Shown piece by piece: positions 13,201 through 27,753 of a stretch of DNA of 64,000 nucleotides. A program made the position numbers and the translations under genes. This DNA is from Amblyornis subalaris (lineage: Eukaryota; Chordata; Aves; Passeriformes; Ptilonorhynchidae): positions 9,127,909 through 9,191,908 of the forward strand of contig JACAXG010000021.1 of NCBI GenBank assembly GCA_018881555.1. The letters run 5' to 3'. The notes below the pieces were generated by a model, which saw nothing but the letters and a program-made list of their open reading frames with translations, was not told where the DNA came from and made no database searches. Within the stretch, counting starts at the first letter, position 1. Each line of letters begins with the position of its first letter.

Positions 13201-16200
13201 CATGACGAGGTTGGCATGTCCCTGGCAGGATCTGACCAGGCACTGGCGGTGATGGTGCCCGTGGGCAGGCACAGAATGCACCTGCACTGCCTGGGCCCAG
13301 GTAGGGGGTTTGTCCAGAGCTTCTGCCCTCACTTACACCCTGTATACTGACTTTCCACACCAAACCCATGAGGACATCCCAACCTGGCAGTCTCCAGTCA
13401 CTCCTTTCTGCAATGTAGCTGGGTAGTGTTGCGGGATGGCAGGGAAAAGCATGGGCTGTGAGGTGAGGAGAGATGAAAAGCATGAAAACACAATTTCTTT
13501 TCACCTTTACTTGCCTGCACTGAGCTCTTTCTCCCAGTTCCAGTGGGCAGATGGAGGTTTGTTCACACCATCACAATCGGGCTTTGCCATGGAATGGGGC
13601 AGGGTTGTCCACATTCACAACTGAGGGAAAATATAAGATCTCAAATACTTCTCACCACCCCTTACTGATTACCTCCTAGGCTAAATGTGCTGGATATATC
13701 CTCACTGGGGCACTGGCTATGGCTTGTTAGGCAAAATCTCTGGGTCAAGCATCGGTATCAACAGAGCCTATCTCCAAAAGCTTTCACTGCAGGTTGAGAA
13801 GGCAGCCACAAGGAGGGAGATACAAATCCACAGAGGAAAAGTGCTGAAGGCTTTTGAACCAGAGATGGTATTGAGCCCCTTGTGTTTGATTTATGGCTCT
13901 GGTTCTCCAAAAAGCTTTACTCCAAATGGTAAATTCCCCTGTGCAACTCTGAGCACTTCCTGGCAGGCCTAGACAGATTTAAAAGGCTAAGATTTGGGAT
14001 CCTACATCCTATCACTCAAGGGGAGCATAATCTTCATGCTAAGAGTGAGCCCTAGCTGTGTGAATCTTACAGCCACAGATATTAGGATAAATACTTCATC
14101 CATCTTGTGACCCTGTTGGGAGACAGAGCATCCCAAACAAGTCTCCTGCTAGTGCCCATCTTTCAGGCACTCCAGCTAGCCATCTAGTAGCTTTCAGCTG
14201 AAGAGCTGGAAACTGTCCCTGTCTTGCCAGCTGCCGGGAACCCCACTCAGCTGTGTTTGTGGTGTTGCATAATCTTATGAGTGTTCACCCCACATCCATC
14301 TTGTCACCTTTTACCTCTGCATCCTGTTGACCCCTGCAAAGGCTGCCATACATTAAAAAAATCGCTGTCTTCAGTGAGGTTGAGGTATAGATTTTAATAT
14401 CATAATTACAGCATGTAAACAAAATACCACTTGATTATTGAAACCATATTCAGTGAAGCTGAGCTCCCATGCAAGAGATACATATGCATTTAATTGCTGT
14501 TAAACTTCTGCAAATGTACTTTCAGTAAGGCACTGGTATTATTTAACACACAGATCAAAACAACTACTTAAATCTAGAGCCAATGCTGGAGATTAATCAA
14601 TGTGGGCTTTGGCCATTTCCCTGTGCAACTGATTATTTGTGGGATGCTTCCTGCATTTTGGCAGCTGGTGGGACTGTGCCATGCCCACATCCAGCTCCAG
14701 CCATTGCTCAGACCCATCCATTGGATTCACTTGAGCTCTCCTCATGGGAGAGCAGATGAGACATGGCTGCTCTCAACAACAGTGGCCAGGCTGTCATACC
14801 TGCAGGGTTGGCTCTGGGAATTGTCTTGTGAATGCCAGCAGAGCTGGATGCTGCCATGGGGACAGTGAGGGTGATGCTGCCTTTGCCAGGATGCCCCCCG
14901 GCCGGGCAGTGTGTCCATCACATCCCTACTGCCTCTCCTATGGCTGCTCTGTCGCCTGTGGCTTGACTGCTCCCTTCTGCTGCTGACATCTGGAGCAACA
15001 ACATATACAAAAGTCTTTAAAAAGCAAAAACATACACAGAAGAATGAGATTAGGTTCTTTTGAGCCTCTTCCAGGCCCAGCCTCCCCCAGAGCTCTTTGC
15101 TATGTTTTGCTTTGTACATTCGGAGGAGAAGAGCTTGGGTAGAGAAAAAAGGACATTTTACAGATTAATGAAGCCTAGATTTGATCCAGGTGTTGCTTCC
15201 CGGGTCTTTTCAAACTCTGGTGACAATTGAAGATGTTTTGCAGAGCCCAGAGGGTGGTGGGGAAGCCTGGGACAGCTTACAGATGTGTGATTTCCCTGGC
15301 CTTTCCAGCCTGACAACCCGGTCATGGCTGTCTTTGGCTCACTGCAGCAAGACCTCTGCAAAAGCAGCGAGGTGCCCCAGTAAGAGCCCTTGTGGCTTGT
15401 GAACACTGACAGGAAGTGCTCTGGGTGGCAGGGCAGCAGCAGTGGCGGTGGCGCAGAGCCTCCCGCGCTAGTCCTGGCTCAGGAGATCCTGGTGAAGGAC
15501 AGCAGTGCCCCTCTGTGTCTGCCAGTGCTGCCCACCTCACCAGGTGCAGCTTCTGTCACCTCAAAAATACCTTCCTCAAAATCTGAGGCGCTGTTATGCT
15601 CATTTTACATATAGATCCTCAAAAATGTTTCAACATCCAACCTCCAGTTAAACCCAGAGAACTCAGAACTTAAATGCCTCCTTGGATCTAAGTGATTTGC
15701 TGATAACACATTGTAAATGAAATTCTGACCTTCCAAACCGTTTGCTGGTGGCCTTGCCCCAAGGCATCTGTTTCTGCCAGAGTACAGGTCCCTGCTCCCA
15801 CACAAGGCAGCCAAACAGCTTGTGGCTTCTTGGTGGGGCTTGCCTCTGCCTCCAGCCCGGTCAATGCTCTCCTGTGGCACCGGGATGGCCTGAGAGGCTG
15901 TAGGGATGGGCTGTGCTCAGACAAGATAGGACATCAAAGGCCTGGCCACACACGGCAGGAGATATTCTACAGGTTTTTTTTCTTTTTCCCTCTTCACAGC
16001 AATGGGGTGCCACCCGTGTGGTTTTTGGCAGTTCCCAGTGGGAATAATTACATTGTGCATGCCTTAAATTCCCTCTTTTGCAATGACAACTGGATGCAAT
16101 TTCCTTAGGAGTCTCACAAATGAAGCTCTCACATTGTTGGAAGCCATTCAGTGAGTGCTGCAATATGTTCAGAGGTGGCTGCTTTTCAGCAGGACCCCAA

Positions 16201-16892
16201 GCGATTTCTAGAAACTTTTCCATAGCCTGTTGTGCACCTTGGGACCCACTCAGTGGGTGATACAGGGGAGCTCTGGGCAGGGTCTCTCAGCTAAATGCAA
16301 GCTTATTATTGCTACCCTGCAGAATACCAAGATAGCCTGGTTGGAGGCACATGCTCACACCACAGAGAGTGTGAAATGCAAACCTGAAGATTTAAAGATT
16401 TCATATGTTGCTGGGATATTGCTCAGGAAATGCCAAACCAGAACTGAAACCTGTGCTTGATGTTTGATTCTCATTCATGCTTAACATAAATATTACTCTT
16501 GGTAACGAAACATTCCCCAGAGTAGCTCCGTGGAGCTAACGATAAGTCTTTGCAGAGGACTTTGTGACCTACTTGCCTGTGACAGCAAAGGCCTAGATGC
16601 AGCCCACCAGGTCTCTTCTATTCTCATTGCCCTGTGATTAAAGAGGGCAGGCCCCTCAGGGAAGTGGGTTTTGAGACCACATGCACATGCATTAAGATGG
16701 TCTGTTTGGCAGGAGGGGAAATAGTCCTTTTGATCTGGAGACATGGAGGAAAGAATAAATATTTCCCCCAACAAAGGTCTGGAGGACATGGAGGAAAATG
16801 GTCTTCTAAAATGGGAAGTACCACCTCCCTCCCGCCTGCACACTGTGCTGTGCTGAATATGGCCAGCACCAGGCTCAGCAGCAGATCAGGCT
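10251..16892. other. Intergenic, no gene recognised
   Basis: No recognised exon, RNA gene or recent repeat. No ambiguous bases after 11250. Confidence 0.6.
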
Positions 16893-16993
16893 CTGAGCAA
16901 CCTGATCTAGCTGAAGATGTCCCTGCTCGCTGCAGGTGGGTTGGTCTAGGTGACCTTTAAAGCTCCCTGCCAATTCAAACATCCTATGATTTG
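16893..16993 (+). mobile_element. CR1 LINE fragment (sense, 3' end)
   Basis: GAGCAACCTGATCTAGCTGA, then GGTTGGTCTAGGTGACCTTT and a terminal ATCCTATGATTT: the classic CR1 3' terminus. Confidence 0.85.
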
Positions 16994-17199
16994 GTGCTAC
17001 TTTCAGACTTCTTCTGTTGACTTGTGAAGACTTTCATACCAACACCCCACCCAAGAGCTTGACCACTGAAGGACAGCCTGCAATGGCCTTTCAGAATGTT
17101 CTCCAAGCAGCTCGTGAAAGAGCATGGTGACTCTAGAGACCTGATGAAGCCCCAGCTCCTGCCAAGCGTGTGGTCAAATGATCTGGGCAATGCATATCA

Positions 17200-17286
17200 G
17201 GAGAGGACAGGAGAGGAGAGGAGAGGACAGGAGAGGAGAGGAGAGGAGAGGAGAGGAGAGGAGAGGAGAGGAGAGGAGAGGAGAAA
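17200..17286. repeat. (GGAGA)n pentamer array
   Basis: About 17 copies of a 5-bp purine unit with two GGACA variants near the left end. All purine on the plus strand, so it is a mirror-like purine tract. Confidence 0.97.
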
Positions 17287-20200
17287 AGAATACCATTAAG
17301 ACTTGAAAAACAAGGTCCAGTGGTGGTAAATGACAGACAAAGGAGAAGCAATATGTATTGTGGTTGGAGGGAAGGGGTAAAAGAAAGAGCACGCTTCTGT
17401 CGTTTGTAATTTGGGAGGGAGGTCTTGCACAGATATTTTATTCCAAGTGCCTGATCTTTGCCCTATCTGGGGAACATAGGAATTAACTCATATATTAAGC
17501 AAATGCTTTGGTCTCACTGGAAAGCAGCTTGCACTTATCTGGAGCAAGTGAGGCCTTGGGCAAAAGCCCATTTCAAACAGCACCTTTGGGAAACTGTGCA
17601 AATGGTTCTGCATAAAGAAACGCTATCTCATTCCTCAAGCATGGCTAGAAAGGAGCTGCCTGAATGGCTGAGTATGGAGGTATGGGCATGGTCCAGTAGA
17701 GCAGTGAGGACATTTTGGGAGCTGTGGTGGGCTCTGCTGACCTGAGAGAGTCAATTGTACCACAGTACTTGATGAACAGTGCTGGCCTTCCAACAGAAGT
17801 GCCACACAGGTATTGCTGTGTTCGTGCCGCTGTTTTTCCCATTTTCTGGCAGCGGTAGCACCTCAGGTGTTCTTAGGGAAGGGCAGCCATCTCTCCATGC
17901 TCTGACACAGCACAGGACTTGCCAGCCTGTGGCCCATGGAGTTCCAAGGCACCCAACAGTGCTCAGCAAATGTACAAAGTACAATACAAACCATAACCTT
18001 CCTGCATTTGCAGTCCAGTGCATGCAATCAAAGTCGGGGAATATAAAGGAATAAACAGGCCCTTAAAACTGAGCTTCACTTTTACTTGGACCTAAGTACA
18101 AATCACTGTGGCTACTGTGCCATGGAATGTCTTCAGTTTATGCAGGAAAGGCTGAGCAGACCTTTGAATAAACAACATGCAAGATGCTAGTCTAACATTT
18201 ACAAGGCAGAAACCAGGAGAACAAGATGGAAGCATGGTAAGCACATGCATGGTTGTGAGGTGATCCAGGTGCTCAGAATCAAACTCTGCTCTGCCATTCA
18301 ATACTCTGTGGGACCTCAGAGCTGCTGTTGGGCTTTGAAGAGTTCATCAAGGCTGTACTCATTCCTGTGGGCCCTGCAGGATTGTGTTCTGCACAGCATT
18401 GCAGGCTGGTGCTCTGGGACACTGCTGGATAAGGACTTACGGAGCACTGGGGACAAAGGAAGAATGTCTCAACCTCAATAGATTCAGTAGAAAAAAAAAT
18501 ACCTTTCTGCATACAGGGTGGAAACTTAAAGGTGCTGGCCACACTGAAACCCAAGAGCAGCTACAGGTTACAATGGCTTTCCAACACCTGCCCTAATTTC
18601 TTTCTGGTTTCACACCTTAGTTGCTGTGGGAAGAGGAAATTTGCCCCACAAGGAAGGAACCAGGGCATTCTCTCTGTTTCTATTTCATTTCCCTCAGTGT
18701 TTGCTTATTCTTGGGGAGCTTCACTGCCCATCCAGTTGTCAAAGCATCAGGTACTCCTAGTCAACATCCTGGCCTTGGACCATAACTGCCAAAAATGGAA
18801 GAGTTGGCTTTACTGTGGATCTTTTGGGTGTTAGCAATATTTGGAGATACAGTCCCATGCTGGTGGTGCCTGTGTGGTCTAATTACCCTGTATTGCTACT
18901 CTCGCCTGCCCACTTACTTGCACGTTAATTTATTTGTCCCAAGATGCGCTTGCGCATCTGTTCCTTATTTCCTGGGTATGTATTTATTTTCTTGCTGAAT
19001 ACTGAAAGGGAAGGAGATGAAATGCATTGAAGATCTTGATTTACAGCTTCAGCATTTCCCTAAATCTGTTAAGAGCTGTGTTCTCATCTCCCCCTCCTCT
19101 CTACCCTCTGTGGTGGCAGGGAGATGTAGCAAGCTGTGACACAGACACAAAAGCAGAGACAGACCTCGCCACTTCACTGACCACAGCAGATAACGGGAGC
19201 TATCTGCCCTGCACCCAATCCTCAGCGTACTTCTTGTGATGTCTTGACCCTCTAGTGCAGCATCATATGCTCACCATTTGGTTCTTCCAGCAACTCTCCT
19301 GTGTCATTTTGAAGTTGCTGACATAACTGGTGGTGGTGATGCACAGGGGCTAGTCTGGGATAAAGCTTTTCCAAGGCAAGGAAGAAAAGATTGCAGCAGG
19401 TCAGAGTAGCTTCAGCTTAAACAGCCACTGCTCTGCTTGTCCCCATGGATGCCCAGCCACCTCTTCCTTGTGGTGCTTCGCTACAAGGAAGCAACTTCTG
19501 TCGGTGGAACAGACCCAACCTGACTCCACGATGAATTCCATCACGTTTCTTCTCCTACATTTGCCATGCTTTGGCCAATGATGCCTCACATGTACATGTG
19601 TCAGAGCAAGCCTGTGCCACCGGAAGGGAGGGGATAACTCACAAGCAAAGCTCAGGACAGGATGATTCCCTGAACAGACGTGACACCCAGACTGCTCCAG
19701 GAGGTCACAGTCCCGACTGGACTGTCCTACTCACCAAACCTTCATGTTTGATTTGCTCTGCCTGGTCGGTATCACAAGGAAAAGCATCTGCTGGTTGATC
19801 CAAAAGGTCGATGTGTCAGTGGTTGGTTAGGAAATGCTCTGTCAGAGTCTGAGTACCTCCCAATCCCTTGAAAAGGAACTTCTTTTGGTGGTGGAAAATG
19901 TTCTTTCTGGTTCCCCAACAGCATATACTTGCCAATCCATGCTGCTGTAATGGAGAGGGGTTTGAGTCAGCTGGGAAAGCACTGAGGACACTGAGATAGG
20001 TCATCTCCTCCTGCTGCTTCTGAGGACCTGTATGATGAGTAGCAAGCTTTCCCAAGCAGGAATGATGCCACTCTGGGGTTTACTGAACCATTTCTCCTGT
20101 GCTCCCCCAGGTTTTTCCTCTAAATGACATTAAAACAGCCGAAGTAATGGGAAGAGCATTTCTCAGCTTCTGGAAAAACCTTTTCTTAGGTTTATGAAGC

Positions 20201-21766
20201 AGCTTATTTGAACAGGTTGTGTTCAACCACTTGCCTCACTTCACCCTTGTCTGGGCTTGGATGGTGAAATGGAAAACAGAGTCCAGCTCATACCCTTGGC
20301 TGTTTTTGGGAAATCCTGCCACTGCATGTGTCAAGCCCATGTGCTTGGACCTCTCGGGAGCAGCAGAGGCAGGAGAGGTCTGGAGGTCCTCTGGAAGACT
20401 TCTGGAGGAAGCAGCAGGACTGGCACTCCTGACGAGGATAATTTCTGTTGGGGGACTGAAGAGCAAACATCCCTTACCTTTAATTTTACTGGCAAAGGAA
20501 GGTCACAGGCACCTAGGAGAAGCTTCTCCCTCACATGTGGCACATGAAAATTCCCTATCAGGTTGGCAGCCACAGTTGAGTTGGAGGAGGGACCCCATGC
20601 ATCCCTGGTGTCCCTCCTGGCAAAGCTGGCATGAACTGTTCATGATGGCACATGAGCTGAGGACCCCTGCGAAGCACCCTGGTATCATCTCCCTGCCCTA
20701 GCTGGCCTGAGGAATCTGTGCCAGTTGAACCCAGCCTGCTGCTTGGAAAACCCCTGGCTGTGCCATGGGACTAAGTGAAATCTCGTTTCCCAGCCTGACG
20801 GACAGATTGTTAAATATACAATGATTTACCAGCTCTTTCGCTGCAATAACTGTTCACACATTGTGTCTTTGCCTCTTTCACTGTTTTTATGATTCATGCT
20901 ATTTGGTTGCCCAATGAACATGTCCAAAATGAGGTTTCTAAGCCCCAGGCTTTCCTTTCTCCTCTTTCCCCTTTTTCTTTGCCTGGTTTATGGGCCTGAG
21001 AGAAGTGTTTCCAATCACGATAATATCTTCATGTTTTGTTGACAAAAGGTCAACCTAGGAATAAGCCAAACTGCTTTTAGGAAAAATATTTGCTTATTTA
21101 GTAAGGGGATGTGTGTAGGAGATCAAATTTATGAGGGTGAAATTGAATCTGGTTATTTGAAGGATTCTGAAATAAAAGCTTCCCACCCACTCACAAGGGG
21201 AAGAACAAGACTTATAAATTGCTTTATGCTGAAGGGAATGTAGAAATAAACTAAGTTTCTGTGCAAAAGGTAACAGGATCCAAAGGAAGAACTAAAACCA
21301 GAATTTAAGACACAACAGCCCGTTTACTCCGTCATGCACAGTGCTCATTTCACACTATCCTTTCTTACAGAAGAAAGGTCATCATTTTCCCCAGTATCTG
21401 ACCTTCCAGTTCCACAACAACCATCCTTAGCCTTTGGTCAAACACTTGCTCAGACTCACAAAAGAAAGATTCAGCAGCTTAACTGGTCACTTAGCTGGGG
21501 AATCTCTTCTGTAGCATGATTTCTCTGGTTTGACTTTAAATTGCAGTTCCAAATCAGGTCTTGCACACCCTTTCGTGAGAACGGCCCATGCCAGGAACCC
21601 TGCTCAGTTCAAGAGGAAATTTGCATGAATAGCAGNGCTGAACACTTGTGTCTGGAAAGTCCTGTCCCAAAGGTCTTCTCTCTTTTCCCTGAAAAGCTAG
21701 CGAACAGTGCAACAGGCTAAGTCATGCTTTTCCATACAGAATATGAAGAGGGAATGTGCCACGTAC
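17287..21766. other. Intergenic, nothing recognised
   Basis: Unique sequence; no recognised exon or mobile element. Confidence 0.6.
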
Positions 21767-21842
21767 ATGCATATATGTGTCTTCATATATTTTAAAAGTG
21801 TATATGTGAATGTGCATGTGTGTGTATATACATGTGTATGAA
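21767..21842. repeat. TG/TA-rich imperfect microsatellite
   Basis: Mixed TATATGTG, GTGTGTATATA and CATGTGTATG stretch, imperfect. Confidence 0.75.
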
Positions 21843-22060
21843 TTAGAATANTTCAGGCTGGAAAACACCTCTGGAGGTCATTATGTTTAATCCCTGGAAA
21901 GCCAGCCCAGCCCTGATCAGATTGTTCAGGCCCTTGTCCAGTTAAGTACTGAGCCTCTCGAGGTGTGAAGAATTTTTTCTGATACCTAATTGGAATTTTC
22001 CTTCCTGCACCTTGTAACTGTTGCCTGTGTCCTACCACCGTGCACCCCTGAGGACAGTCT
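21843..22060 (-). mobile_element. CR1 LINE fragment (antisense)
   Basis: Starts with TTAGAATANTTCAGGCTGGA and continues with CTCTGGAGGTCATTATGTTT, then a Leu-rich CR1 3'-UTR-like segment; reads as the reverse complement of a CR1 3' end. A CA microsatellite follows directly. Confidence 0.75.
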
Positions 22061-22088
22061 GACATACACATGTATGAGTGTATCTGCA

Positions 22089-22146
22089 AACACACACACA
22101 TATAAACACACACAAACACACACACACACACGCGCACGCGCACACA
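22089..22146. repeat. (CA)n microsatellite, compound with CG/CGCA
   Basis: CA repeats interrupted by TATAA and AAA, ending in CGCGCACGCG; adjoins an antisense CR1. Confidence 0.95.
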
Positions 22147-25100
22147 GACATGGTTTCTTTTGTTCTGTGCATCTGAGGTTCCTTCCTCTGTGCATCCAAG
22201 GGATAGCAAGCAAGTGGAGCCTTGGTCTGGCCCAGTGCAGCTATTCCTGTTTCTAGTAAGCTCTGAGTGACTGTGGGGAGGATCTGGCATTTACTTCCGT
22301 CTGCTGTTGCACAGCTCCAGTTCCTTTGTATTATTTAGACACATGCCCCCCTCATGGCTTAGGACATGACATTTCTTTCCTCTTTAAGCATGATTATTGC
22401 AAAACAGAAATTGGAGCAAGAACTACAGTTAAAAAACCTCTTTAATGAAGTCCCATTGACACTGGATGCTTGTTAAAAAGCACAACAGAACATTAAGCAG
22501 GTCTTCGCAGCTATTAGAGACGAAGACGAGTCATTATTGAAAGAGTTCCTCTGGTTTGACTGAACCCTACTGTCATTTTGGCAATTTCCAGATAAAGAGG
22601 AAGCAGGATACAACAATGAAATCCAATTTCCTGTAGATTTTATATAATTTTTAAACAAGATAACAATATTGTTTTTAGATGCTCAGTATTGTTGGTAGAT
22701 ACTCTGCATCTCTCTCTGTATGTAGCCACCACAGATCAGCACTGTAGGACTGGAAATGAGCTATCATAAGGTGCTGCTGGACACAGGACTTGCTTGGGCA
22801 TAGCTGCATGTCTTGGGCTTAGAGCCATGAGAAGAATGAAGCCAAACTATCTCCCAGCATAGAGGCAAAAATGATGAAGCTGCTTGATTGTGAAACAATC
22901 TTCTTGCTGGGGAAACCGCTCGGGATTTCATAGTTGTTCTGTCCCCAAACACACCATAGCTGGCGTGACTTAGCCTGCGAAAGGATGATTAGAGAGAAAT
23001 ACATGGCTAGTGTTCACAGGCACGGAAACTATTTCTGATAGAGATTAATCTATCTGTACCTGTGGACTACCCAGTCAATTTTCTCCCTAATGGATGTTAG
23101 AGGTTTTTTTCATTTGTGCTTTTCTCATTTTGTAACATGAAAGCAATCATACAGTCACAGCTGTAACCTCTCACCATTATGCTGTACTCTAAGAAGAGCA
23201 CATCTTCACGTTTGTCTTTGGGGAGTGACCGGGGCCTATTCCAAAGAGGATTTTAGTTACCCTGGTGCCACAACAGCTAACCAGGGTAAATTTTTGGCNT
23301 AATAAAATTGTATCTCCCGTCCATTTGCTCTCAGTGGCCCATCCAAATATATAGAAAGCTTTTTTGTAGTAATTCCAAGCATAGCTTAAATTCTGCCATT
23401 TTGTACACAAGAGAGATCCTGTCATCCTCCCCTCTCTCCCTCCCACTCCAAACACCAACCCCATCTCCAGAGGGAGGGGACAGTTGGTTGCACCTGGCTA
23501 ACAAAGCTCTTCACAAAAGCCCTCATGTACTGCCAGTGTCTTTCAGAGAGATCAGGGTTTCACCCACTGAGTACAGCTGCATTTCTGTGAAATTAGCCAC
23601 ATTTTACTCTGGATGTGTTGGGCAGCAAGAGGTAAATGCCATAGGGAAGTCAGGTGTTGGGAGTTGGTCAGGGTGCAATCTCAGTAGCTGATTCTGCTTG
23701 GGCCAGAGCCTGGCCTGTTTAATACTTGTCTGTATNCTTTGAGCAGTCGAGGAGAACGCGCAGAGCACCAGTGCTTCACACCATGTCTCCTCGTCTGACT
23801 GCTTCGCAGGAGCAGATGACAGTTCTCAGGCAAATCTGCTAATTTGGAGAGAAAACGGTTTCATCTGTCTTGCGGTGAGACACCTGAGAAGCCAAGGGAG
23901 CTGTTCCAGGAGAAAGCACAGAGAAGGTCTGTGTACTTACAGCTGTGCTTTCAGCACTGGAAAATAAATCATCTTTCCACCACAGACCCCATTATAGCTA
24001 CCCTCACATGTAAGAGCAATCAGGATGTTACTGCCTTGCTGTCATAGAGCAGCCTGAATGGCTGTTTCTTGAAGAGGTGTAATGGGAGTGGGGTGATTAT
24101 TTGTGGTTGGGGAATAAGGGTATGAATGAGTGAGTTATGAGATTTCAGATAAATATTCCTCTGGCTTTTTGCAAAGAAGTGTCGTCTCACCCCATCATGA
24201 GCTGACAACTCTGCCATTTCCCGCCCAAAGAAATTTATAAGAGCAACTCTCAGCTCTTCCCTGACTCCTCTCTGATTAGGGAGAAAAGAAGGGAGAGATT
24301 TGGCAGCGGCTGCCCAGTGTTGTGCCACTTCATGCTGCTAGCTCAGAACCCAAGCAGCCTGCTCAGCTCTGCTTGAATGGCAAACACACCTCCTGCCCAG
24401 GACAGCTACCACTGTGGGAGCCAACCCTTCCTGGCACAGGATGGAGCTAAACCCNGTTTAGCCAAAGATATTGCCCGTTTCATTCTGCACTGGATGGACC
24501 GCCCCCCCCCCAAAAGAAAGATGTTTCAGAACCCAAAGAAAAGGAGAAGCAAGGAAACACGTACACCCCTCCTGCCCCACCACCCCCAAAACCCCAAATT
24601 CTGATTCAGTTTCTCCTTAATGGATGGAAAAAATCATTGTTCACGCTGGTTTCTGGTCAAGTTCAACTCCCAGCAGAACCACTTGTACAACTCAGGAGCA
24701 GGACAAAAGTATGAAGGGAGTGTTTTGCCATATGGGTAAGCAGAGTTGGGCTTGAGGATGAAGATGAATAAGGGAAGAGGCTCAGCACAACGATGTCCTG
24801 CCCCATGGGAAGCAATGAAGCTTGAACTGATTTCAATGTACAGGAAAAGCAACAGCAGAACAGAGAAACAGCAGCAGCAGAGAAACAAATCCAATGAACT
24901 CTGGTGTGAGAAAAGATACAAGATCAAATTAAATCAGGAAGGCTGTTGTCAAGGGATGACTTCAAGACATGTCTGCTAGTCCCTGGCTTCTGCATGAAAA
25001 GAAAATGATCACTTGCCAAACAGAAGAAACTATAAGAAACCACTGGATAAATCTTTCCCTTTTGGAACTGCCCTTTTGGAGCAAACTCTGCTCTGCTTTT

Positions 25101-27659
25101 ATTACACATGCCAGCTCTTAAAATCTTCCGTATGTATGAAGATTTTTGCAGTTCACATGAACATGAATTTTTGTCAGAGTCATAGATTGCACTTAAACCA
25201 AAGTACTGCACACACTGCTCGTTGACCATACAGTCAGGGCTTCAGCTTTGGCTATCTTACAAGCCTTATATCTTTGTATACAGGGGTGTAAACANGGTCC
25301 ATACAAAAAGAGAAGTTCTTTGCCTTGAATCCGAGGGAGTTGGTGAGCCTTCTAATGTGCATCCAAGCACCCTCATCGCTTGGGCCAGCACAGATGAGTT
25401 TTGATCTGCTGTTCTTGTACATAATCTCCATTAGACTTCCCTTGAGCAATCACCTGCAGGTGGATTCATATCACACGCTATTCTTAGCCTACATGTCTCA
25501 TTTCTGGGTGTTACAAGAAACTGGATTAGAAACAGGTACTCAGCATAAACAGGCGAGCCGCTNGAAATGCCCTAAAACTGCAGTTTCAGCAGACTGCATC
25601 CAGCAAAAGAACAAACTTGAGTTTCAAGTGGTTTAACAGGTCAAAGCAGAGGAACAAAGTAATACATTCATGGTTGAAAGTGTGCATACACCTGCATATA
25701 CATCCACACAGCTGCACAATCAACAAAACACTTCCACAATTTAAAAGCCTAATTAAGCAAATCAGGCTGATATGTAGATCTTTTCTTTAACTTAAAGAAC
25801 ATTTTTAACATCTTACCTCACATTCGCTCCACTGAAAATGAAATTAAGAGCTCTTAAGACAGTATTTCATTTTCAGAATATAAACCTAGATAAATTCAGA
25901 AAATAAACCTAGAGATGTCCAGCCTCATCATGTCTACAGCTATTCTGAGTGTGTATTCTGTGCCTCAGAACAGCAGAATGTGATGCTATACAGGTATCAA
26001 AATATAAATTCTTCATGCATAGAAGTGCAGCCAGCTGCCCAAATATTAGGTGCTCAAGGGCCTTAGGGCATTGATGCCTCATAAATTTAGGAGTATTTAT
26101 TAGGTGAATACAGAACTGGAAGTTTTGTAGCAGTGGAAAGTAAGTATGATAATGAGGTAAACACATGTTCCAAAGAAAATACGAGCTAATGGTGCACTTT
26201 GTGGAGGAGACAGCAGCTTTAAACAATCACTTCGTGAATGCTGGAGCAAGGCCTGTGAGCTGCTACAGGATGGGCTGCTTGTTAATGACATCTCTCTGCA
26301 TCCTGTAGCTTTTTTAGCTCTGTAAGCCCAGTCTGACAAGTAGGTAACCAATGGGTGTTCTGCTCCTTATGAATGCTCCTTTCTGTTCCAAAAAGTGGAG
26401 TGTTACATGTAGCTTCAGTTTTCCTTCAATAAGTAAGAGGAAGCATCCTTCAGGGGACCATAACCACAGGTACAGTCAGGATTCCCTCGTTGCGTCGGAG
26501 ACCTCAGGTGTGGTGAAGACTGTGCATCGTGAGCTCCATCTGGAGGTTGTTTGCTCTATTCTGTGGTTTTGGAAGAAATGGAGAGAAAATGCAGCAGTGC
26601 TGGGTCAAGGTCACCGAGACCCAGGGTCATCTGGAAAAAAATGATCTTGCAAACCAGCAGAGCTGGCTAATGTGGGGGTGTCACGAAGAGAATGGTGGGT
26701 GGTGGGATGAGCTCTATTTGCCTATGGTAAGGGGGACTTTACAGCCTTTACACCTGAGATGAAGCCTTTGCTGTCAATTTCCTTATCCATTGGTCATCGC
26801 AGCACACATGAGACAGAAAACACAGCACACAGTCAAGATTGTCCTGTGAGACTGCCTATGGTGGAAGCAGCTGCCCTCCCAAGTCCCAAGGGTGCATATT
26901 TGAAAGTTTGTCTTTACCTCCACCCTCAAAAGTAAAGGGCATGGTGGAGGAGACATCAACTCAGTCTGTGCCTTCCACAGAGCATACACAGCAGTGGGAA
27001 AGGTCATTGTAGAGGTCCAGGGCTAGATAGCATGTGGAAAAGTAGAGGTTTGGTAATTTGAATGAGGTATTGATGCATGAGGCTTACAAAGCAGTTGTCT
27101 GAGATGTAGAGCAAGTTTCTGATGACTTATGCCAAATGTCCATCCTGGTGGTTTTGCTCAGCTCTTTCCCACAGCTGTCTGCATGCACAGCTTCAACTGC
27201 AGTCTTCCACTGTTATCTTAAGGACTACGAATTCTGAAAAAAGTTTCAGACTGAGTCATTTTGGTTGTACAAAGTCAGAGAGAGCTGAGGTGTGATCAGG
27301 CTTTCCGCCCACTACTCTGACAGTAAAAGCTGTTGGGAGTGGGGTACACAGGACCCCGCAGCCTCTCTCCATNCTAATGTTAGACACAAATTAGTGCTGC
27401 ATGGTTGAGCTAAAACCCACCAGTGACGGTTCTTTCTGTTTTGCCAGAGGTCTCTACAGTGCTTGTAGCAGTGAGGGGTCAGACTAGCGCAGAACTGTTG
27501 AGCAGAGCAAGAGAGCTCCATGAAAAACCAGAGTGTTCTGTGCANAGGAAGGTCATGCTGAGTGGGATCTCTTTGTTCGAGGACCTGCTGTGTGTTAATG
27601 TGCTCATCATCCTCCTATCCGAATGGAAAAAAATGCTGGGGGATTCTTAAGCCAAGAAC
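22147..27659. other. Intergenic, nothing recognised
   Basis: Searched by eye for remains of Maverick capsid, protease, integrase or ATPase genes next to the polymerase fossil and for MRPL33; neither was seen. Confidence 0.55.
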
Positions 27660-27753
27660 AGTCCTAGATATCCCAAGAGCCCTTTCCTCTTCCAATGCAG
27701 CGAACATCATTGTGGGGTTAGAGAGGGCGGGAAAAGTATTTGGGGTGAGAAAT

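Noticed and set aside
12986..13504. 172-codon minus-strand open frame
   Set aside because: No recognisable motif and no supporting neighbours.
20219..20701. 160-codon plus-strand open frame
   Set aside because: No family resemblance; other frames are similarly open in this segment.
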